From assembly GCA_016748015.1 (NCBI GenBank), contig JAAOMT010000283.1:387322-451321 (forward strand): a stretch of DNA of 64,000 nt, written 5' to 3'. Under the pieces are notes generated by a model, which was not told the DNA's origin, made no database searches, and saw only the letters and a list, made by a program, of their open reading frames with translations. The stretch is from Geosiphon pyriformis (lineage: Eukaryota; Glomeromycota; Glomeromycetes; Archaeosporales; Geosiphonaceae). Positions 22,009-32,875 of the stretch are shown here, one piece after another; the stretch's first letter is position 1, and each line of letters begins with the position of its first letter. The translations under genes and the position numbers were made by a program.

Positions 22009-23508
22009 ACAATCTCATTTCTAGTGTTCTGGAATTCCACAATAATGACAATTTTGAGATTGGTTGTTGGATGGTAATCCAAAATTGTTTTGGTTGCATT
22101 GTTATGGTGGTTAATATCTTTGTGGTTGTTGCTGCTGTTGTTGTTGGTTTGTAAAATAGCTTTCAACTTTCTTTGTGAGTTGGTCTATTTTTTCTTTAGC
22201 TGCTAAGCTGGTTTCTTCAATTGCAAGGTTTACAAGCTTGGTGTGATTTGCTTCTTCCATTGCCATTTCATAGCTCTTTGCATGTCTAATAGCAGTTGCT
22301 AAGTCTGCTGGAGCATGTAAATAGACTTTCTTAATCAGTTTGTTTTTTAATCCTGCTATAAACTAATCCAGAATTTGAGCATTAGAATAGTAGTCATTGG
22401 TTTTCAATTGTTGGATTTGTCTGAGAAGTTTGTTAAATTTTCCAAGATAGATCATAACAGTTTCAGATGTTTCTTGTTTGATATTGTGAAAGTGGTTTCT
22501 GAGAGTGATAGAGGTATTGTTGTCAGTGAATTGTTGTAGAAAAGCATTTTTGAATGCTTGCCAGTTTTCAAATGGTTCTTCTAAATTTTCAAACCATTCT
22601 CCTGCTGTTCCTTGGAGAAAGTAAAAAATTACTTTAAGCATTTTTGCTGCAATCCAACCATTTGCATCTCCTGTTTTTTGAACTTTGTCAAGCCATTCTT
22701 GAGGACTGGTATCATTATTTTCACCCATGAATTCTGGAATCTTTGCAATGTAAGCAGTTGCCATTTCCTCTTTATTTTCTGTGGCTTTTCTTTGTTCTGA
22801 TTCAATTTCTTTATTTTCCAAATTTTTTAAATGATCACTTTTGTTTTTCTGCAAGTATTCAATAATATTGGTGCTTGTTGATATAAGTTCCTGCTGTTGA
22901 GTAGAATTTCTAGGTGACTGAAAATTTTCTGGTCTGAAAAAACAGTTAAGTGGTGAATTTAGTGTTTGTGGTCGAGCAAGTAAAATTGGAAATGGTATGA
23001 TAAAAAGTGGTAATTTGACACTAGTTCTTTGTTCAGATGTTTGCAAGTGTTTGGCAGTTGTCTTTGGTAGTATTCGAGTGTTTGGAGTGGTTTTTGAGTG
23101 TTGTTTCACTTTTTGTTTGCTTTTGTTGCCTGTTTCTGTTTCTAATTTAAAGTCAAAAGAGTATTTAGACTGTACTGGGTATTTTTCTTCACAATACTTG
23201 ATAATGTTGTAATTGAGTTCTTGAAAGTAGGTGGCAAGTATTTCACTGTTAAGGTCTTCAGTTCCCAATCATAAATAGTGTATTAGATTATTGTAGAGGT
23301 TGCTTTTCACTTCTGAAATGTTGTAATTTCTAAGAAGATAATTGTTGATACAGTTTTTAATATATTGGTAGAGTGTTCTTTCAACAATTTCAATTCCATC
23401 TGGGATGTTGAATCTCTGCTTGCAATGAGTGTAAATTGACTGATAATACTCTAGAGTTGTTGTGTCTGGTGTGGTCGCCACTTTGAAGTTTGTTGTTTGC
23501 TGTGTTAT
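22009..23508 (-). pseudogene. C gag with CCHC knuckle
   Basis: Long gag frame starting in the leader, interrupted by a TGA near 23269 and a TAG near 22360. The capsid-like segment contains P-Q-E-W-L-D-K-V-Q and T-A-G-E-W-F-E-N-L, typical of Ty3-type gag. The Gln-rich tail leads to the knuckle C-H-Y-C-G-I-P-E-H-x-K-x-D-C at about 22009-22050, which has two internal stops. Both main breaks fall where Trp or Arg is likely. Confidence 0.8.
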
Positions 23509-23528
23509 TTCTGTGAGAAAGCACCAAA

Positions 23529-24479
23529 TGTTATCAGAGGTTTTTGGTCTCTTTTTTTGAATGTTGTAACTGTCTGTTGGTTGCAAATTCACGTTTTCTA
23601 GAAATAGTTAAACCTCCAATAACTGAATTTATCTTCAAATTATCTCCTATAATTTGAATTGCTGAGCTTATAAGTGGAATGGCCAATTCTTTGCCAGTTA
23701 CTTTATGTAGTTATGTTGTAGTAAATGTCAACTCTTTCCCAGAAATTGCTCATCTGGAAGCTCACTAAAAATGTGTAGTTATTTTGCTGTGAAAGTCAAC
23801 TCTTCTACAGAAATCTTGTCTGTAGGCTACCCTAATAATTGTAATAAGAAAAAAAAAGAAAAATAAAAGAAATGTAAAAGAAATAGAATTTTTGTCAAGA
23901 AAAACGTTTTCTATCTAGGCCTGGAGTCACTAACAGTTTACTGAAATTGGTAGCTAATCAATTTCAAAATGTTAATTGGGTTTGGGGATTTTCCAAGTGC
24001 AATAATTAAAGAATTTGGTTTTTTCGAATTATTTGATATTTATTTCTTTTTTTGTGTATAAGAATGGTCCTAAGTGATAAATCTAAAGTAAGATACATTT
24101 TCTTGAAGAAAAAAGCTCTTCTTTTATACAACTTGTTGTAGTACTAGTCTATGAACTTGCACTTTTTCTCTTTGCTCAAATTTTGGCAAACTAAAGATAC
24201 ATTTTGATAAATTACAAGTTATTTTGCTGAATTATCGATTAATTTGGATGAACTATTCATAATTTCGGCGAATTTTAGAATGTTACAAAGTTTAGGGTAT
24301 TGTGTAATTTGATCATCTTACTTTCTGTTATACTAATTGGATTATTAATTGAATTGTGATATGTGATAAATTGATTAAATAATAAGTAATAATTTGGATT
24401 AATATTAACATGTTAATTACTGATAGGAATTATAAGGATAATTTCATGCTAATTAATAGCTAAAATTCTATTGGTAACA
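23529..24479 (-). repeat. C 5' LTR
   Basis: 951 bp. On the minus strand it starts TGTTACCAATAGAA and ends CTCTGATAACA, followed after two bases by the PBS TGGTGCTTTCTCACAG. It shares almost its whole length with the 3' LTR. Confidence 0.9.
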
Positions 24480-26690
24480 ATGCTTAATGAACAAAGTATT
24501 TGAATTAATAAAAGAAAACTTTGTTCTGGTTTACTTAAATGACATAATGGTTTACTCAAAAACCTAAAATGAACATCTTAAACACTTGTAAAAGATTTTT
24601 GATCTGTTCAGAAATGCTGGCCTTAAAATTAACCCAATTAAATTTTTTTTTGAACACCAATCCACCCAGTTTCTTGGTCATCTTATTACAAAAGATGAAA
24701 TCTTCTCTAATCCAGTTAAAGTTAAAAAAGTTGAGAACATTAGACAACCAATGAATGTTCCTAAACTACACTTTTTTCTTGGTTTGGTCTTCTACTATCA
24801 CAAATTTATCAAGGATTTCTTCAAAATCGCCTTTTTTCTCAATCAGCTACTCAGAAAAAATGTCAATTATTATTGGGACACTCATCAACAAAAAGTTTTT
24901 GAAATTTTGAAGAAAAAACTTGTTACTAAACCAATTCTCAAGACTTCTAATCTAGACCAACTTTTTATCCTCCACACTAATACATCTGGCTATGGACTTG
25001 ATGCTGTCTTTTTACAGAAAAATAAAAATGGCAGAGAACATGCCATAGCATATGCCAGTAGATTTCTTACACCAGCAGAAAAAAACTATTCAGTTACTGA
25101 ACAAAAATGTTTAGCAGTAGTTTGGGCTATTAGTTACTAGGATCAATAATTTTGGTGCAAAATTCTTAGTGATAACAGATCATTAAGCCTTGGTTTGGCT
25201 GCACAATAAAAAAAAACTGGAACACAAACAAATAACCTGCTGGATACTTCATTTGGATAAATTTAACTATGATATTCAATACTACAAAAGAGCAAATTAT
25301 TAAAATGCCAATATTCTCTCTAGACTCACCATCTAGTAACAGTACAAGCTTCTTAAACCAAACTATCTTAATTATTAGTAACTCCTCTTTTTGACAAACA
25401 CAATAATGGACTTGAACAACTACTCTGCCTTAATAGAATTTTTGAGTAAAAGACAATACTCACAAGAATACACTTGACAGCAAAAAGAACATTTGTGCAA
25501 ACAATCAAATTTCTATTTAATCCACCAGAACCAGTTATATAAAAGAAACAGAAAAGATTCTAACTGCTCCCAAAGAGTCATCAGATTTGAAGAAAGAGAA
25601 ATTGTAATATACAACATCTACACTAATCTATTAGCTGAACACTTTGGAAAAACAAAAACAATTCAGAAAACTTTAACTCACTATTATTGGCCTATCTTGA
25701 GAAAAAACATTGCTAAATATATCAAAGCCTGTAACATTTGCCAAAAAAGATACAAACCCAATCACAAAAAAGATATTCAACCAATCTCTGTTGGTCAACT
25801 ATTTAACAGAATTGGTATAGATATTATTAGATCTTTAATAATAACTCCTAATGACAACAGATACATTATTACAGCTACTGACTATCTTACAAAGTGAGTA
25901 GAAACAAGAGCCACTTTTGATCAAACAACAGTCTCAATAGCCAATTTCATTTATAAAAATATTATTTGCCATTATAGCTGCCCCAAAGAACTTTTATCTA
26001 ATAGAGAAAGCAGAAAAATGGAAATATGTTATAAACTTTCCTCTCCTTACCACCCTTAAACAAATGACCTAGTGGAATGTTTTAATAGAACACTATGTGA
26101 AACTCTAGCCAAAACCAGTGAAAAAACAAACTTATGAAACAAAGTACTGTCTTCAGCTTTGTTTGCTTATAGAACTGTAAATCATGACATAACAAGTTAT
26201 GAATTTTTTTATCTGCTCTATGAATGCATAGAAACACTACTAATAAAAACTAATATTGAAACAATACTTTTTGAAAAAATCACAATAAGAAATTACAAAG
26301 ACATTTTGCAAAAAAGACTTGGCACTATTTTTGACTCCTTGGTAGAAGCACAAATAATTGCTTTTAAAAAGATAAAACAGTTCCAAGAAAAGCTTAAGAA
26401 AAAAAAAACCTATAAAATACTTTTTTTAAGTGTTGGTGACTTGGTACTAGAATACTGTTTAGACAGAGACAATGTTTATGATAATAAATTCTCTAGCCAA
26501 TAGAAAGAACTCTTTATAGTCAACAAAGTTTTGAACAATGGTTCTTATATTCTTTAAAATCAATCTGGAACAATCTTCAATGATCGTCCTATTTATGGTA
26601 CACAACTCAAGAAATATCATAAACGACCTGATTGGTTGCCTATTGTGGTAATACTGACCTAAATAATCAGCAAAAATCAAGTATAAATAA
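24480..26690 (+). pseudogene. A2 pol remnant (RT end, RNase H, integrase)
   Basis: RT box reads Y-L-N-D (24535-24543), losing the first catalytic Asp. RNase H is open at 24751-25140 but has H-T-N-T-S-G in place of Asp-containing H-T-D-A-S-G. Integrase is open at 25493-25897: the zinc-binding end and the first core Asp are present, but the second Asp region is damaged (L-L-S-N) and stops follow. The tail is open at 26159-26503. Most stops are TAA/TAG/TGA at positions where A4 or A3 has Gln or Trp. Confidence 0.75.
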
Positions 26691-26727
26691 ATACATCATT
26701 CCCAAAACAGAGGTATTTTCAATCGAT

Positions 26728-27384
26728 ATGAACAATTATTTTCTGAATCAAAACATTCAAAACAGCTTCTATACTCTTCATTAATATTGAATCAAAAACT
26801 ATCCAAATGCTACTCTGATTATTGGAAAACAAACCACCATAACTGATAACAGTAGAACACATACTGTTATTAGACCAAAGAAAATTACTACCAGAAGAAA
26901 AAAAATTGGTAGCAAAATGAATAAATATCTGTTGGAAAGTATAACAGCAGCTATACTCTCATCTTCCAACACAATTAGAAAAACACTCTAAGAAATCTTA
27001 CCTATAGACAAAAACTTGTCATATGGAAAGTAATTAGAACTCTATAGTTATCTTGGAGAAATCATAGAAAATATAAAACTTATAAAGAAAACAACTTCAG
27101 AGATACAAGCAGAAATTTTGGGCATTATATAATTAGATGTCCCAAGAGTTTTAACTATTGCTAGAAGAGCCAAAACTCTAATACAAAGATTTGGTCTCTT
27201 GAATATAAAACTTATTTTATCTCAATTATTATATACTCTATTTACAAAAGACTTCAACAAACTAGTTAGCTTTGAGTTAAATAAAACTCTTTAAATAGAT
27301 TACACTATGAATAGCTTGATTTTACTGGAGCTCAATCTCTTTGGAAAGGATAATATTATGATTGAAACTTATATTTCTTATTAA
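26728..27384 (+). pseudogene. A2 ORF3
   Basis: 219-codon frame (including terminator) from an ATG to a TAA 31 bp inside the LTR, with several internal stops but no net frameshift. Same length as A3 ORF3. It carries I-G-K-Q-T-T-I-T, a basic R-P-K-K-I-T-T-R-R patch and P-I-D-K-N-L-S-Y, and overlaps the polypurine tract GGAAAGGATAA. Confidence 0.65.
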
Positions 27385-28045
27385 TTATCACATGTATTAG
27401 CCATTAATGTTATATAAATTAGCCACTCTATTTTTAAAAAGTAATCATTGATCTGATTAATGACCTAACTGTCGACTTGATCATTAACTTAGTTATTGAT
27501 CTAATCATTGACCACTTTTGATAGCTATATAAGCAATAAATTTCTTAGCTATAGAAAAAACATGTAGAAATCAAAGAAAAAAATAAAATAAAATAACAAC
27601 TTTATCTCAATTCTTCTCTTATTACTAATTTTTTTTTCCTTACTTTCAAGTATTTAAACATTTTGGAATAAAAGATTATTTGTTGGCATTTATCTACCCT
27701 TTTCCTGACTTGTATAATTGTAATATTTGAAGATTATTGAATAAAATGTGACTGAAGAGCATATCTAATACCTAATATTGAATTTTAAGAGCATTAATAT
27801 AAGGCATAGAATTATACCAGTGTGTAATTATTTGTCAACAGTACAGAGTATTTTTCTACTTTCAGATTCCCTGGTTATCTTTTGAAAAGTATAGTGACTG
27901 AGATATTTTATGAGACTGATTTCACATATTGAATCCATATTTATTCAATTTGCTCTTTAAAGTTGAATTTTCTTTGATTATTTCTATCATCCTACAATTC
28001 TGTTCTCCTTTGCTATCTGTTAGTTTGTTATTTCAACTCATAACA
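27354..28045 (+). repeat. A2 3' LTR
   Basis: 692 bp, starting TATTATGATTG (one change from TGTTAT) and ending CTCATAACA. It contains the 12-bp degenerate array (about 27438-27520) and CTATATAAG near 27527. It is followed by GTAT, the same four bases that follow the A3 LTR at 32396. Confidence 0.85.
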
Positions 28046-30110
28046 GTATACTCAAAAACTTGAGATAAACATCTTGAACACTTGCAAAAAGTTTTTGATC
28101 TGCTCAAAAATGCTGGTTTTAAGATAAACCCAATTAAATCTTTTTTTGAACATTAATCCACCCAGTTTCTTGGTCATCTTATTACAAAAAATAGAATTTT
28201 CTCTGATCCAGTTAAGGTTAAAAAAGTCCAGAACATTAGACAATCAATAAATGTTTCTGAACTATGCTCTTTTCTTAGTTTGGCTTTTTATTATTATAAA
28301 TTTATCAAAAATTTTTCCAAAATCACTTTTTCTCTCAATCAGTTATTTGAAAAAAATGTCAATTACTACTGGAGCACTTATTAACAAAAAGCTTTTGAAA
28401 TTCTGAAGGAAAAACTTTTTACCAAACCAATTCTTAAACAACTTAATCTGGACCAACTTTTTATCTTCCACATTAATATATTGGGCTATAGACTTGGTAC
28501 TGTTTTCTCACAAAAAAATGAAAATGGCAGAAAACATGTTATAGCATATGCCAATAGATCTTTCACACCAGCAGAAAAAAACTATTCAGTAACTAAACAA
28601 GAATGCTTAGCAATAGTTTGGGCTACTAGTTACTGGAACCAATATCTTTTTGGTGTAAAATTCTTAGTAGTAACAGATCATTAAGGCTTGGTTTGACTGC
28701 ACAATAAAAAGAATCTGGAACACAAATAAATAACTTGCTAAATACTTCACTTAGATAAATTTGACTATGATATTCAACACCACAAAGAAGCAAATCATCA
28801 AAACACTGACACTCTCTCTAAACTTATTATTCAATAACAGTACAAGCTTCTCTAATTAACTCACCTTAATTATTAGTAACTCTTTTTTGACAAAACACAA
28901 TAATGGACTTGAACAACTATTCTGCCTTAATAAAATTTTTGAGTAAAGAACAATACCCACCAGAATACACTCAACAGCAAAGAGAACATTTGTACAAACA
29001 ATCAAATTTCTATTTAATCTGCCAGAACCAATTATATAAAAGAAACAGAAAAGATCTTGACTATTCTCAGAGAGTTATTAAATTTGAAGAAAGAAAAATT
29101 GTAATATACAATATGTACACTGACCCATTAGCTGAACATTTTGGAAAAACAAAAACAATTCAGAAAACTTTAGCTTGCTATTATTGGTCTACTTTAAGAA
29201 AAAACATTGCTAATTACATTAAAACCTGTGACATCTGCCAAAAAAGAGACAAATCCAATCTCTGTTGATCAACTATTTGACAGAATTGGTATAGATGTTG
29301 TTGGACTTTTAACAATAACTCTTGATGACAACAAACACATTATCACAGCTACTGACTATCTTACAAAGTGGGTAGAAGCAAGAGCCACTTCAGACCAAAC
29401 AGCAGTCTCAATAGCCAACTTCATATATAAAGATATTATCTGCCATCATGGCTGCTCTAAAGAACTTTTATCTGATAGAAAAAGAGCTTTTCTCAGTACA
29501 CTGGTTCAAAAACTTTGTAGAAAAATAGAAATACGTTATAAACTTTTTTCTTCTTATTACCTTCAAACAAATTTATAAGACAAAGTACTGCCTTCAGCTT
29601 TGTTTGCTTATAGAACTGTAAATTATAACATAACAAATTATAAATCTTTTTATCTGTTCTATAAACACATGACAACACTACCAATAGAAACTAACATTGA
29701 GACAATACTCTTTAAAAAGATCACAATAAGAAATTACAAAGACATTTTGCAAAAAAGACTTGGTACTATTCTTGACTTCTTGGTAAAAGCACAAATAATT
29801 GCTTTTGAAAAAATAAAACAATTCCAAGAAAAGCTTAAAAAAAAAAACCTATAAAATACTTTTTTTAAGTGTTGATAACTTAGTATTAGAATACCATTCA
29901 GACAGAGACAATATTTATGGTGATAAATTTTCTAGTCAGTAGAAAGGATCTTTTATAATTAACAAAGTTTTGAACAATGATTTTTATATTCTTTAAGATT
30001 AATCTGGAACAATCTTCAATAATTGTTCTGTTTATGATACACAACTTAAGAAATATTATAAATGACTTGATTGGTTGTCTGTTGTGGTAATATCGACCCA
30101 AATAATCAGC
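28046..30110 (+). pseudogene. A3 pol remnant (RT end, RNase H, integrase)
   Basis: RNase H is partly open (28481-28684). Integrase segments are open at 28903-29268 and 29207-29578, offset by one frame after a small deletion in the zinc-binding region. The core keeps G-I-D-V-V-G and L-L-S-D-R. About 72 bp around the catalytic Glu are deleted near 29570: Q-T-N joins directly to L and the next conserved block, so this integrase is dead. Confidence 0.75.
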
Positions 30111-30166
30111 AAAAATTAAGTATAAATAAATGCATTATTCCCAAAACAGAGGTATCTTCAATCAAC

Positions 30167-30823
30167 ATGAATAATTATTTTCTGGATCAAAACATTCAAA
30201 ATGCCTTCTATACTCTCTATAAGTATTGAATCAAAAATTATCCAAATGCTACTTTGATTATTGGAAAACAAACCACCATAACTAATAATAATAGAACACA
30301 TACTGTTATTAAACCAAAGAAAACCACTACCAAAAGAGAAAGAATTGGTAACAAAATAGATAAATATCTGTTAGAAAATATAACAGCAGCTATACTTCCA
30401 CCTTCCAACACAATTGGAAAAACAATTCAAGAAATCTTGCCCATAGACAAAAATTTGTTATATGAAAGGCAATTAAAACTTTATGGTAATCTTGATAAAA
30501 TTATAAAGAATATAAAACTTATAAAAAAAACAATCTCAGAGATACAGACAGAAATTTTGGGCATTATATGATTAGATGTTTTAAGAGTTTTAACTATTGC
30601 TAAAAAAGCCAAAACTCTAATACAAAGATTTGGTTTCTTGAATACAAAACTCATTTTGTCTCAAATATTATACACTTTATCTACCAAAGACTTTAATAAA
30701 TTAGTTAGTTTTGAATTAGACAAAACTTTTTAAATAGATTATCTCATGAATAGCTTGATTTTGCCAAAGCTCAATTTCTTTGAAAAGAATAATGTTATGA
30801 TTAAAACTCATACTTTTTATTAA
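30167..30823 (+). pseudogene. A3 ORF3
   Basis: 219-codon frame from ATG to a TAA 31 bp inside the LTR. Its central part (30254-30571) is open for 105 codons, with I-G-K-Q-T-T-I-T, K-P-K-K-T-T-T-K-R and P-I-D-K-N-L-L-Y-E-R-Q. Same frame length as A2. No membrane span. Function unknown. Confidence 0.65.
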
Positions 30824-32396
30824 TTATCATATGTATTAGCCACTGATGTCATATAATTAGCCACTCTATTTTTAGAAAGTGATTATTAACTTGATCAATG
30901 ATCTGATTATTAATCTGATCATTAATCTAATCATTAATTTGATCATTAACCTAATCATTGATCTGATTATTGACTTAGTCATTGACCTGATTATTAACCA
31001 CTTTTGATAGCTATATAAACAATGAATTTCTTAGCTGTAAAAAAGCATGTAAGAATTAAAGAAAGAAAATAAATAAAATAACAACTTTCATCTTAATTAT
31101 TTTTTTATCACTAATTTTTCTTTCCCTACTTTCAAGTATCCAAACATCTTGGAATAAAAGATTACTTGTTGGTTATTCTCTATCTTTTTCCTGAAATGTG
31201 CAATTGTAGTATTTGAGGATTATTGAATAAAATGTAATTAAAAAGTATATTTGATACCTAATATTGAATTTTAAGAGTGCCAACATGAGGCATAAAATTA
31301 TACCAGTATTACAGATGACAATTTTCAGTGTTGGATTAAATAACAAACCTGTAATTTGGTGCTCAAAGCTATTCTTGTTGTTGAGGATCTGAAGGTTTGG
31401 TATCTGAAGATTTTGTATCCGAAGAGTTTAGTTGAGTTCTTTGTATAATGGACAGAGATTCAATGATAATAGTTTTATCCATAGCTTCCCAAAACCACAG
31501 TTTTGTCAATTTTTTTCTCAGCTTGATGGCTGGTATTCCTCTTGGTAAGCTATCCTTAATTGAGTGTTCTACTCTTATTTCTGGGTCTTTTACCAGTCAC
31601 GTTTATCCTGATATCAGTGCCCTATGCGTTAATCCTCAATAGAATTAGTAACAACAATAAAATCAAAGCAAAAAATAAAGAAAAAAAAAAGGAAATAAAG
31701 AAAGAAAAAAAATAAGCCAAGGTAATTTGCAAGTTAGTATTCCATCAATAGCCATGATTAAGAGCTATTGTTCCAGTGTGGTTAAGTGCCAATTATTATT
31801 AACATGAAGTGTTAATAGTGGAAATGGATTTGAGATAACAAATAGTTATTTATTAAATAATTGTGGTAATTAAGCTAAGAATTCTTCATGTTTATTCTGT
31901 TTTTTCTGCTTTTAATGCTACTGCTATATATATATATTTGAGATTTCTCAATTCCTCAATTTTTTGTGACAGGAATCCTGCAATTTCTGATAAGAGGAAT
32001 TCTGGAATTCTGGAATCCTGCGATTCCTTGTCAGAGAATCTTGAAATTCCTGGAATTCTGCAATTCCTCTAAGAGGAATTTTGGAATTTCACATTTACTA
32101 CATTTATATTTGATTGGCTAATATCTACTGACTAATAATACTATATTTTCTATATTCTATGAGTAATACCAGTGTATAATTATTTGTTGACAATATAGAC
32201 TATTCCTCTATCTTCAGATTCTCTGGTTATCTTTTGAAAAGTATAGGACTAAGATATTTTATGAGATTGATCTTGTACATTAAATCCATACTCATTTAAT
32301 TTGCTCTTTAAAGTTGAATTTTCTTTGATTTTTTTTATCATCTTACAATTCTGTTCTCCCTTGCTATCTGTTAGCTTGTTACTCCAACCTATAATA
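30793..32396 (+). repeat. A3 3' LTR, interrupted by a solo LTR
   Basis: LTR halves 30793-31306 and 32169-32396 are continuous when the inserted B LTR and one CCAG are removed. It starts TGTTATGATT and ends CTATAATA. It has the longest 12-bp array of the family (about 30883-30995, roughly nine units). Confidence 0.85.
31307..32168 (-). repeat. solo B-family LTR in the A3 LTR
   Basis: 862 bp with B-type ends (TATTACAG on the plus strand, GAGTAATA at the other end) and the GAATTCCAGG-type U3 module. It is flanked by a perfect 4-bp duplication CCAG (31303-31306 and 32169-32172). No internal sequence, so it is a recombined element. Confidence 0.85.
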
Positions 32397-32872
32397 GTAT
32401 AATGGATAAATGGAAGAAACTACTCTTGGTTTCTTCTAAGTAGATAGCTGTATTTTTTTTGGTGTTTCTGCTGGTGTTTGTAGTTTTCTCTTGCCTTTTT
32501 CTGCATAAGTAATAAGGAATATTTGTTGGGTGTAATTTTCAATTTTTCTATTAATTTTAGTAATAATTGGGGTGAAGTTTTAGTTTAATGGTAAGCTGGT
32601 ATATTGAATTAATTTGCTGTAAAAATTTCCTCTTGCTAATTCTGTATTTACTGATTCCTTTAGAAAATATTTAATTCTTTTATTAACATAGAAGTTGAAA
32701 GCTGATTTTGCTAATAGTTGGTTGTTGGTTAATCCCAAATATTAACAGTAGTATTGGAATAAGAATTTGGCAAATTCTAAATGATTTGTTTTTCTTCTTT
32801 TGGATTTTGCTACTTTTAAGTATTTGTTGTTGGTGTAAATTCTCTATAAGATTATATCTTACAGAAAACACC
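32397..32872 (-). pseudogene. B4 gag 5' fragment
   Basis: Minus-strand start of a B-family internal region: the PBS-like TGGTGTTTTCTGTAAG next to the LTR, then a decayed gag N-terminus matching B1 5160-5560 and B3. It is cut at 32397 by A3. The short minus frame 32683-32874 is not the gag frame. Confidence 0.7.
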
Positions 32873-32875
32873 AAA

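Larger units (their letters stand above)
14405..24479 (-). mobile_element. Ty3/gypsy-type element C, complete with both LTRs
   Basis: About 10 kb, minus strand. 5' LTR 23529-24479, PBS at about 23526-23509, gag, protease, two ribbons, dUTPase, RT, RNase H, integrase, intact ORF3, polypurine tract next to 15595, and 3' LTR 14405-15595. It is less decayed than A2, A3, B1 and B3, with fewer stops and several long frames. Flanks are ATGG (B1 sequence) and ATGC (A2 sequence): not an exact target duplication, and the two flanks belong to different elements. Confidence 0.9.
24480..28045 (+). mobile_element. Ty3/gypsy-type element A2, 3' part only
   Basis: Begins within RT at the C boundary and runs through RNase H, integrase and ORF3 to a complete 3' LTR. 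It has no 5' LTR or gag. Immediately after its LTR, sequence resumes in the pol gene of A3, so A2 appears to have been inserted in A3. Confidence 0.8.
28046..32396 (+). mobile_element. Ty3/gypsy-type element A3, 3' part only
   Basis: Starts in pol at the V-Y-S-K-T stretch just after the A2 LTR and continues through RNase H, integrase and ORF3 to a 3' LTR split by a solo B LTR (31307-32168). It ends inside gag of the minus-strand element B4. Confidence 0.8.

Noticed and set aside
30883-30995. CRISPR-like array (regular short repeats in the A3 LTR)
   Set aside because: Units are degenerate, 12 bp and contiguous with no spacers, sit in an LTR and vary between copies; the host is eukaryotic.
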